From Narthecium ossifragum (Eukaryota; Streptophyta; Magnoliopsida; Dioscoreales; Nartheciaceae): a DNA stretch of 64,000 bases. The stretch lies in NCBI GenBank assembly GCA_963920575.1, contig OY986968.1, forward strand, positions 6,813,485-6,877,484, in the 5' to 3' direction. Positions 1 through 8,895 of this stretch are shown here, piece after piece (positions within the stretch are counted from its first letter, which is position 1; each line of letters begins with the position of its first letter). The notes under the pieces were generated by a model. The model saw only the letters and a program-made list of their open reading frames with translations. It was not told the DNA's origin and made no database searches. A program made the translations under genes and the position numbers.

Positions 1-131
1 TCGGATCTTCCGATCCCGGATCCACCTAACCATTCTAATCAACCACTAACACAAGCACTGTTTGTGTGTGCACCCGTGGGTGTGAAACAAACCAACAAGG
101 CGTAATTTACCAAATTGTCCTTGCGGTCCAC
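1..131 (-). mobile_element. LTR fragment, Tekay-like family
   Basis: Read on the minus strand, this matches the start region of the LTRs at 7251, 8896 and 17919: the same blocks around 'caatttggtaaatt', 'ttggtttgtttcacaccc' and 'gtgcacacac', followed by a purine-rich 'gggatcggaagatcc'. The first ~40 bases of that LTR type (TGTGAGGACC...) are missing, and the rest runs off the left edge of the window. It is a remnant only. Confidence 0.55.
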
Positions 132-200
132 AATGTCAACACCTGAACTGCTAGCCTGAAATTGAGAAATGATTCGTAAGAGATGTGTTCTCCCACAAAA

Positions 201-905
201 TGTGCTAGCTTTCGGCGAACAAAATAAATGATGATGGATCAGGGACATGAGTTCTCCAATCTCCTCGAAACCAAGCAAGGGTGCTAAGGTTGTGAAAAGA
301 GGTAGAACAAAAATAAGTTAATTGCACTAAAATAAGGACAAAGTGATTTGCTCTGATGGCACCGAAATCGGCTCGGATGAAAAGATGAAATATTTTATTA
401 ATTGCTAAGACGACACAGCTAACGGTTCCGACGAATTACTTACTGGTAAACAGGTGCGAGTAAGTATATTACAAAAGTGCAGGACAGACCTGTGATACAA
501 TGGTGCAGGGCGAACCTTTGAAAGACCTAAACCTAAAGTACAAATAACAATGGCTAAGCCTACTGACACAAGAGTCTATTGATCTGGTTTCTGGATTTTT
601 CGAGAGCTCCTTAACTGTTGTATCTCTTGAATTTTTATACAGCTCTGTTCCCCTAGCGGTTGGCAACGGTTCCATTGGCGATTATTCCTATCGTGTCTGG
701 CAGTTGAACTGCTAGTCAGTTACATTAACTGACTTTTTTTTTTGTTAGTGAGATTGAGCTTTTCTTTTATGGTGAAATGTGCTTTGTTCGAACTTGTTTT
801 TGCCAGTACTCTTCTTTCGTGTGCTGAAGCCATTGCAGACCATTCCTTTTTCGTACTCATCTACGATTTACTTGCATACAAAAGAAATGATTTTTCTAGT
901 GTACA
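201..905 (-). repeat. 3' LTR of the Tat-type element
   Basis: Direct repeat partner of 6236-6941, diverged at scattered sites. In plus orientation it starts TGTGCTAGC and ends GTGTACA. On the minus strand it directly follows a poly-G polypurine tract, which fixes it as the downstream LTR. Confidence 0.85.
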
Positions 906-933
906 TCCTCCCCCCCCCCCCCCCCCCCCCCCT
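906..933 (-). promoter_or_regulatory. Polypurine tract (poly-G)
   Basis: A run of more than 20 C on the plus strand reads as an uninterrupted G tract ending in GAGGA directly before the TGTACA start of the 3' LTR on the minus strand. Position and composition fit the polypurine tract that primes plus-strand DNA synthesis. The length of the homopolymer may be imprecise in the assembly. Confidence 0.7.
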
Positions 934-1488
934 CGAGTTTCTCAAAATCATTTGTTTTCTAGGAAATCACATGGAGTCTTTCGCATAATCATCGACGAAA
1001 ATGATATAACTGAGATGTCAATGATGTGACTTATCGAACACTTGGCACCTTCGCTTGTACTTCATGATGTGACTTGGCCTTTTGGCCATCATCTATCATT
1101 ATCTTTTCGTCTGTTCGAAAGGCTCAAATCTGACGCTATTTGTTGACTTAGCTCCGCTTAGAGTCATGTCAATAATCGTGGGAATCATCAATCATTAATT
1201 ACGATGGTTGCGACACGATAACTGAACAGTTACAGACGCACTAACACCCCCTTGGCCAATCACAACCATTAATTAGAAATCAAGGCGATTCAACCGTATT
1301 AAAAATCATCATTAGGTATTGATCTCCGTGTCAACTTATACCTTTAAATACCCTAAAACCCTAGAGTTATTTTTACTCCTTTGGTTTTTACTCTTCTCCT
1401 TCCTTTAGCGCCGCCGGTCTTCTTGCTCTATCTCCTCCTTCCTTGCATCATCTGGTGCATGTCTCCTTTCGTTTGAGATTTCATAGCA

Positions 1489-2520
1489 ATGGCCTCTAAA
1501 TCTTCCAAGCCATCTTCCAAACAAACCAAGAAGGTTCCTCGCGACGACTAGGACGTAGTAAGGGAGGTTTTCAAGGTTTGGGAGGACCTCCTTACATCGG
1601 AAGGCATTAGGCCCATGTACCTTACCTTGTGTAACAATTCCATCATTCTTGGCTCTTATGCAAGATCAGAGGCCATTATCGAAAATCAAAAGGAAGTAAG
1701 TACTTACTCCTTCCTTCAACCTCTGCCATTCACGCACCTCTTCACTAGGGTGTATGACTATTCCCCGTCCCATTCATTCATGGCCGCTCCATGATAATGC
1801 TTTTGATGAGTGGCGTGAGCGAGTGATGGGCTCTCCTTTGAAAACTATTTTTACTGATCTTGGTCTTCTTGACTTCCTTGACCTCAGCGTCAAATGCCCC
1901 ACCATTGACTCTTCTATCTTTTTCGTTGCTCTTTCTTTCTCCTCTTTCGATTATACTGTTTTTGTTTTTCCAATCAGGAGCATGACCATCACTTTGATGG
2001 ATCTTGCTTTCTTGACTGGTCTATCTCCTTTCGGAGAGATCACTTTCGCAATATGCCAAGAGCAGCTTTCGTGATGGACTCCTTTTAGGACGACAATTGT
2101 CGTTCTTAGTCACTTTTTGGCCACCCATAAGAGATAAGGCGATGTTTCATGTGGATTGTGCAACTATTGCTCCGTGCATATTTCCCTTTCTTTTATTCCT
2201 ATTCTTCTATTAGCATCGCCGTTCCTTCCTTGGGCTACTTTTATCTTTTGCCTTCTCCGAAAGACTATTCCTTCGGTGAGTCTTTCGATTATTTTTACTG
2301 TTTGGTTGAATATGAAAACTTCCTCCCCTTCAACGAAAAACTTTCCCCTTCTTGGGCAACTAAATCTCACCGATAGGCCAAGAGCTTCTGACCTTTAGGG
2401 GCGTCGATGCGGCCTCTTCTTTTGTAGGCTCAATCATGGCGCCTATTGGCCTGTTTTCGATCGACGATTGGGCTCTTGAAGACCATCACGTTTGGTCTTA
2501 ACTGGTTAAAGAGCTGAGCA
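1489..2520 (+). pseudogene. Plant mobile domain (PMD/MAIN-like) gene, broken, antisense inside the retroelement
   Basis: An ATG at 1489 opens a Lys/Ser-rich start (MASKSSKPSSK), interrupted after 20 codons by TAG. Reading on in the same frame gives a PMD-like lead-in (VWEDLLTSEGIRPMYL), then a frame change near 1750-1790 into the clearest part: SWPLHDNAFDEWRERV, ...IFTDLGLLDFLDLS, ...and TLMDLAFLTGLSPFGE (about 1754-2050). These are hallmarks of the plant mobile domain, known from the MAIN/MAIL proteins and as cargo in transposons. Further stops and shifts follow to about 2500. Upstream (1340-1488) are an AT-rich TATA-like 'ctttaaatac' and a telo-box-like AAACCCTAG, which could be its own promoter. 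It runs opposite to gag. A Tat 'additional ORF' is the best explanation; it is not functional as it stands. Confidence 0.7.
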
Positions 2521-2529
2521 ATATTCTAA

Positions 2530-3290
2530 TGAAGGTTTGGTTTTTCGTTTTTAGAGATGGTCAGCAACTCTTGGTTCATTTCCTCGAACCTAATGAGGCC
2601 GAAATTCCCATCGTATAAAGAAGCTTCGATAGCATTTGAAGACATCACGAAGGGATGATGATCAGCTTCGATAACCTCCACCTTATCATCATCGTTCCAG
2701 AAGATAAGGGGCTAGTGAAGTGACGAATGAACACATTTTACGGCATGAATCCAATCGCGTCCAAGAATGACGTTATAATTAGTTGGCCCATCAACGACGA
2801 AAAAGGTCACTGTTTTCTTACTGCTTCCAGCAGTTAGTTTGAGAGGCAAGATACCCTTTGATGGAGCCACCCCTCCGTTGAAACTTGTGAGAACTACCTC
2901 CATGGGGAGTACATCCTCATCCTTCTTCACGCGCTTCTTCATCAATCGGTATGGTATTGTGTTGACGGCTGCTCCATTGTCCACGAGTACCTTTGAGACA
3001 GGCACTCCATTGAGGTTGGCCTTGATATAAAGGGGCCTGAGATGCTTGGTCATCTTTTTGGGTGGTCTTCGAAAGACCACCCGATCTTCATCTTCCCGAG
3101 AAGTGTGATAGATAGCATGCACTTCCATCGGTTGCTTCCCTTTTGCCTTTGGTTGATTGCTTCCAACGGATGAATCACCTGGTTCACGATTCCTCCTTAC
3201 ACTTGGAGTATGGGCTTGCTCTGCATCTCCCCACCCCTTAGGGCGGATAACATTATGGGGCTTGTTGATTACCTCATTTTCGTCCCCCAT
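2530..3290 (-). pseudogene. Retroelement aspartic protease and linker, pol cut off
   Basis: The minus-strand ORF from 3290 to 2712 (192 codons) ends in a retropepsin domain: VSKVLVDNGAAVNTIP is the active-site motif, with D-N-G in place of the usual D-S/T-G, and VILGRDWIH is the conserved downstream ILGxxW motif. After the stop, the same strand to about 2530 still encodes a linker with SNAIEASLYDGNFG, which in Tat-type elements lies just before reverse transcriptase. The reading then ends abruptly at the junction with the antisense PMD sequence. The N-terminal 90 residues are charged and have no recognisable domain. Protease identity is secure; activity is unknown. Confidence 0.8.
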
Positions 3291-4269
3291 CCACTTGGGT
3301 GGATAATAAGAGGACGTGATGGTGGACGCCGATTCCTCACCATCGAGCCTGGTACCAATCGTTTGATAAGGGGATTCAGGCGAGTGACTAATTAGTCATA
3401 CTTACCACTGGGCTCCGCTAGAGGTCCAACATTTGAATTGCCTTCTTCATACAACTGCCACATGAGCTACTTCGTATATTCCTCTACGAGCAGCTTCTTC
3501 ACAAACGTTAACTCTTTTTTCGATTTCGACCATCTCTCATCCTTGTACAGTATCTTCTTCGTTGGCCGTGATCATGGCCACTGCTTCGTTGGCTCATCCA
3601 ATGGTGTCAGCTCCGCCGATGCTGACTCAGAGAAGAAAGATGAGCCAAGAGTGTCTTACACATCGTCAGATGATTCTTTTGGCTCCCCCTCTCCTGACCA
3701 TGAATGGTCACCATCACCTCCATCAGGGTTACCATAAATAAGTTGCAACACATAATTTTGTGCCACTACTGGTGGCATGGAACTGAATTGCAATAGCATT
3801 AGCTCCTCATATTCATCGTCATCATCATTATCCTAGCTTCGGTTGAATTTAGACTGTGAATCGGTCTTAGAATATGAAGTCTCCACCTCATCTGTAGTTT
3901 CTTCCTCTTGAACTTTCATTTTGACCTCCTTCATGGCGAATAACTATCTTCGATGCATGGCTTGGCCATACTGCCTTTGGTATCGCCTCAGTTGGGTCCT
4001 CGTCATTTCTTTGACAGGGACTGTCTTCTTCTCCTGGAAGCTATATATATGCCATGTGTTTGGCTTAGGGGACTTCGGATTGAATGTTCTTGGGGGATAA
4101 TAGGGATGATATGGAGCCCTTCACTCAGGTATGCTCACGACCTCACTTCAGAGACGGGGCCTTGGTGGCTTGCCTGGCTCATTCTTGGACACCCATTTCT
4201 GGGTCCTTGGTGCCTCAATCTCCTTCTTGCATATGTTACACAAGTTCTAATGTTGATGGCTATTGCTTC

Positions 4270-5800
4270 TTTCGCCTTTGTATTCGATGCTCGAGAAAAC
4301 ATTAGGGGGTTTTTCGTCGTTAGTGGGACGCTTTTTGTCCATAGGTTTCTTCGTCTAAAACCAACTTAAACTTTTGCAATTTACGTTTTGTGATATCCGC
4401 CTGCAATGTGTCGACTCCTGCCGATGGGAACAGGTTTTTATCGACTCCCATCGTGAGCTCCTTTTTCGGGGAGCCAATCCTCACGCCATTGATGGCGTCT
4501 TGCAAAATATTATGAAAAACAAGACAAGCATCAGTGTTATGGGTCCATGCACTATGCCATTTGCAATATTATTTTCCTCTAATTTGTTCTTTAGTTTGCA
4601 AAACATGGTTCCCAACAAGCCTTATTTGCTTGTCTTTGCAAAGCTGATCAAATATTTGATCGGGTTTTGTGATATCAAAAATGAATTTTCGTGGCGGACA
4701 TTTCTCGTCATTCGCTTCTTTTCCTTCGCTATCTTCTGTCAGTTTCACCAGGGCTTTACATACATATGGTACGTCTTTGACTAACTCCGCCAGGCATACC
4801 TATACTTTTCCGTATCCATTTGCATCCACACAATGAATTTCATAGTTTGGATCGCGGAAATAATTTATTTTCGAAGAACTTTTGGCTCTAACTTCCTCTT
4901 TGAGTAGCTATTCATACTTGACAACATTATGAGTTAGTTGGAATAGGTCATTTTATCTTGGAATTTCTTCATTAACTCGAAAGAAAGCCCCCCTTGTGCA
5001 ATCTTTACAAATTCAAGCTCGAGTAATGGTATGAAGCTCCTGCTTCTAGCCCTCTTAAATCGTCGGAGAAAATCTTCGACGTATTCTTCTGGCAGTTGTC
5101 GCATTTGTGCTAAATCCGTCATGGACACGCTTGGTATTGTCCAATAAAACTGAGTATGGAATACTTATTCCATATGTTGTCAAGTCTACACTGAATTCGG
5201 AGGAAGGCTGATGAAGCATGAAAAGGTCCTTCTAGATAAAGAACTCATGAAGAGCCTTAACTTATAATAATCTCCTACATTCACACATAGTAACGAAAAA
5301 CGACCAATATGTTCGATGGATGAAATTTCATCAGTTCCATTTAATGTTGGGAAGCCATGAACTCTATATACTCTTGGAAATGGGTACAACTGGTCGACCC
5401 AATCAGGATATGGCTTCCTATACACTGGTGCACGATTTCCTTGAACTTGGCCGATTTGCTCCTACACAATGGTAGCAATCTGGTCCCTAAGGCCCATTTC
5501 ATGTTGTGGCTCCGGATGCATTTCGAGTGGTGGTTCTGGGTTCATCTATGGAATTTCACGATGAACAAAAGGCATATGTGGCTCATTGAATAAATGGCCA
5601 TTTAGATTACCTCTATGGTCTGGCCTTAGTGCGTTGGCATGAAAGTACTTATTTGGGAATATGTTTCGATAGGCCTCTATGTTCCTGGGGTCTCCAAGGT
5701 CTACATGTCCAAGGAGTTCGTCGAGATTAAATGGGCCACCTCGATTAACTCTGGGATTTTCATCCCGATGGCCACCTATTTGATCCCTATGACAAGCTAC
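4270..5800 (-). pseudogene. Tat-type retroelement gag, frameshifted
   Basis: Minus-strand segments in more than one frame make up a gag: a linker with NPRVNRGGPFNLDELLGH (about 5760-5700), then VYRKPYPDWVDQLYPFPRVY (about 5430), EHIGRFSLLC, the capsid-like block SVSMTDLAQMRQLPEEYVEDF...RRFKRARSRS (5128-4934) and LSFELMKKFQ, then LLKEEVRAKSSSK and a C-terminal CKWHSAWTHNTDACLVF-type region (about 4570-4500). These match the retrotransposon gag domain found in plant Tat elements. TAG, TGA and frame changes separate the pieces, so no full protein can be made. It lies between the primer-binding-like site (6198) and the protease. Confidence 0.75.
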
Positions 5801-6197
5801 TCTATAATGCCTCTGATTATATCTTGGTACATTAGCACCATGATTGTGTTATGGTCCAGATGCATTCTGACCACGTGAGTCCCTAATTTACTCCCTTTGT
5901 TCATGCAACAGGACTTCAAAATAAGACCTAATTGCTACCCTTATGACAGTTTCAGGTGGCACATTGGGATTATTTGATATTACATGCTCACCATTTGTTG
6001 AAGGGGCTTCACTTGATGCGCCTCTACCACTCAATTCTCCGTGAACATGTTTGCCAAGTACTGGCACTGGGTTTGGCGTTGCTGGAAATTGATGCTCCTC
6101 ATCACTGGCATTCTCAATGAGGGGCTCGTCTTCGAACTAATCTCTGATCATATTGCCTTATCTCAATTGCATACGAATTCTTCTCCTTAGCACACTG

Positions 6198-6217
6198 GGT
6201 CCCACCGGGCGTGCCAA
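6198..6217 (-). promoter_or_regulatory. Primer-binding-like site of the Tat-type element
   Basis: The minus strand reads TTGGCACGCCCGGTGGGACC eighteen bases after the end of the 5' LTR. A near-identical sequence occurs at 52085-52104 on the plus strand, downstream of another LTR. This is the conserved block seen just inside the 5' LTR of this type of element. Which tRNA it pairs with I cannot say. Confidence 0.6.
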
Positions 6218-6235
6218 AAATATTTGCGTGCGAAA

Positions 6236-6941
6236 TGTGCTAGCTTTCGGTGAACAAAACAAATCACGATGGTTCAGGGACGTGAGTTCTCTAACCTCCT
6301 CGAAAAGCGAGCGAGGGTGCTAAGGTTGAGAAAAGAAGTAGAACGAAAATACGTTAATTGCATTGGAACAATGACAAAGTGATTTGCTCTGACGGCACCG
6401 AAATCGGCTCCGTCGAAAAGATGAAATATTTTATTGATTGCTAAGACGGCACCGCTGACGGTTCCAATGAATTACTTGCTGACAAACATGTGCGAGTAAG
6501 TCTAGTACAAAAGTGCAGGGTGGACCTGCAATACAAGGGTGAAGGACGAACATGTGAAAAACCTAAACCTAAGATACAAATAACATTGACTGAGCCTACT
6601 GACACAAGAGTCTATGGTCTGGTTTCTGGATTTTTCGAGAGCTCTTTAACTGTTGTATCCCTTGGACTTTTGTACTACTACGTCCCCCCAGCGGTTGGCA
6701 GCGGTTTCATTGGCGATTATTCCTATCATGTCTGGCAGTTGAACTGTTAGTCAGTTACATTAACTGACTTCTCTTTTTCGTTAGTGACATGGAGCTTTCG
6801 TTTTGTGACGAAATGCGCTTTATTCGAACTTATTTTCATCAATACTCTTCTTTCGTGTGCTGAAGCCATTGTAGACGATTCCTTTACGGTGCTCATCTAC
6901 GATTTACCTGCATACGAAAGAAATGATTTTTCTGGTGTACA
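6236..6941 (-). repeat. 5' LTR of the Tat-type element
   Basis: Direct repeat of 201-905 with TG/CA ends. On the minus strand it precedes the primer-binding-like site and gag, so it is the upstream LTR. Confidence 0.85.
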
Positions 6942-7250
6942 AGATGAAAGGTCTATAGTACACCAGACCATAAACCTAAATTTGACATGAAAATGTCATA
7001 TAAGATCCGAGACAAAGGAAAGTCAGGAATGATAAGAATAATTGTCTTGAATACAAGTATGGAAAACCAAAAAGAGGTCGTTCCAATCACAAGAAACATG
7101 TTTAAGCTCGTAGTATCTGACTTACCCCAACAAAGAGCCTCTATGATCTATTTGCTAACATGATCATGCCACAACATAATAGTGGAGACTGAGATGAAAT
7201 AATGGCGCATTTGAAGACTGAATTGATTTCAGTATTTCACACAGTTGAAT
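6942..7250. other. No recognisable feature
   Basis: Short unique-looking sequence between the Tat-type element and the next LTR fragment. No long ORF, repeat or RNA gene is visible. Confidence 0.5.
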
Positions 7251-8792
7251 TGTGAGGACCTGTCCCTCTACCCTTGTGGCTCGTTATAGACCGCATGGGT
7301 AATTTGATAAATTACGCCTTGCAGGTTTGTTTCACACCCGCGTGTGCACACACTAACCATGTTTGTGTTAGTGTTTGATAAGAACGATTAGGTGGACCCG
7401 GGATCGAAAGATCCGGGCTTGGGCTTGTGTTTTAGCTCAAGTCTAGCTTTCTGCACATAAAGGATCGATCTTTCCTTGCTAGAAGATCGATCTTTTAATG
7501 CCAGAAAGTCAAGGCGCGATCGTCAGGAAAGATCGATCATTCATAGGTCGGTTCGTTTGTCAATAAAACGGACGTAACCTTCTTCCTTGAATCCTTTTGA
7601 AATCCGCCTTTCTTGAGCTCAGATCCGGCTAGATTTTGGAAAGACTGAGGACGATCCAAGGCTTAGCAGTTGGGATTGAAGCTGCTCTTGCCTAGGTAGG
7701 GATTCCTACCTACTATGTTTTCGGTTTTTGAGAGTTTTAGTTGATTGTAATTTGTTTTGCTTAAATCTTGTTGCATGTTTGTTAGTTTGTAGCATGCTTA
7801 CCGGTTTTGGACTCGTGGTCCTTCGTACTACCAGATCCCAGGGTTTTGTGGGATTTGGTAGAGTTTTTTCGACTATATTTCTCGCCGGAGGTTCGCCGGA
7901 GAACCCAACAAAATCGATCTTTCCTTCATTATTGGTCATGCTGAGCCCGAGCATGATCGATCATCTGGTGAAGATGATCGATGTTTGTTACAGGGTAGCA
8001 TGGATGCCTTTTGTCACGAGGAGGATCGATCTTCCTGGGAGGAAGGATCGATCTTCCTTGGCGCGACAAGGAGGGAGCCCTCTGTCGCGAGGATGATTGA
8101 TCTTCCTGGGAGGAAGGATCGATCTTCTTTGGCTCGACAGGAGGAGGGCTTCTCTGTTACTTGGAAGATCTTTGATGGCAGAGAGGAGTTTTCATTGGCT
8201 TTGCCCGCGAGGCTTTGTATGTACGGTTTTTCTTACAGCTTTATATATTGTACATATCATTAAGCATGTTAGCCCCATATTAGGGGTAGTGGTGAACCAG
8301 GAGAGTGATGATTCCTGGGATGTTAACAATAAGTGGGCGAGTGGCCCTACTGCTTTCCATAGCCTTGCATGCCTGCGTGCGCCGAGGGCCTTTATCTGTG
8401 TGGTTTGCCTTCTGTTGTTTGCGGGGCTGCTTCCCGATGCAGGTTGCTGGTGAACTGGCTGGTAGATGGTGGTGTACCACTGCAGCAGTTCCAGACCTTA
8501 AATATGTGTTCACCACCGAGGGGCCGGCAGAGTGTCGAGCCCAGACCTTGTTATGCTATCATCACATATTGTTGCGTGCTTAACTGTTGTTTATGCGCAT
8601 GCATCCTTGTTGTGCATTAATTGCATAAGGTTAGGGCGCGGATGATCTGTGGGTCGCCGTCCCGAGGCTTGGAAGCTCGGATTTAGCCCTAGGACCGGGG
8701 TCGGGTAGTTTGGACCAGGTTTGAATTGTGGTGTATAGTCGAATTCGATGATAGGCCTAGATGACTATTACACCTGTGGATTGATGATAGTC
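7251..8792 (+). mobile_element. LTR fragment related to the Tekay-type LTR at 8896
   Basis: It starts TGTGAGGACC and follows the same order of blocks as the LTR at 8896: the 'ttgtttcacacccgcgtg' region, a CGATCGATC-rich middle (7463-8130), the 'gcttcccgatgcagg' block near 8430, and the block 'gggtcgccgtcccgaggct' near 8650. Sequence identity is much lower than between 8896 and 17919, so this is a diverged subfamily. The 3' part of the LTR, including the end and primer-binding site, is missing after about 8792. Confidence 0.65.
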
Positions 8793-8809
8793 GGTGGTTT
8801 GGCTGGATT

Positions 8810-8895
8810 GTTCCTCTTCACGACATCTTTCTTCGCTTTCACTGGACCCGGGATTGGGCACCGATCAGCCATATGGCCTATGTGCACACATCTAG
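8810..8895 (-). pseudogene. Possible zinc-knuckle scrap of a gag gene
   Basis: The minus strand gives RCVHIGHMADRCPIPGP, a C-(x)-H-x4-C arrangement like the second half of a CCHC zinc knuckle. It is only about 28 codons long and is wedged between two LTRs. It could be a remnant of a retroelement gag or LINE ORF1; chance is not excluded. Confidence 0.3.

Larger units (their letters stand above)
201..6941 (-). mobile_element. Tat-type Ty3/gypsy element lacking most of pol, with antisense PMD gene
   Basis: Two direct repeats of about 705 bp (201-905 and 6236-6941) bound the unit. Each begins TG and ends CA on either strand. On the minus strand the order is 5' LTR, primer-binding-like site, gag, aspartic protease, a short linker, then an opposite-strand PMD pseudogene, a poly-G polypurine tract and the 3' LTR. 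RT, RNase H and integrase are absent, so the element cannot be autonomous. Gag and protease sequence resemble the Tat/Retand-type plant Ty3 elements (family judgement from memory of the motifs). No 5-bp target duplication is visible: CAAAA precedes 201 and AGATG follows 6941. Either the flanks were altered or the two LTRs were brought together by recombination. Confidence 0.85.
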
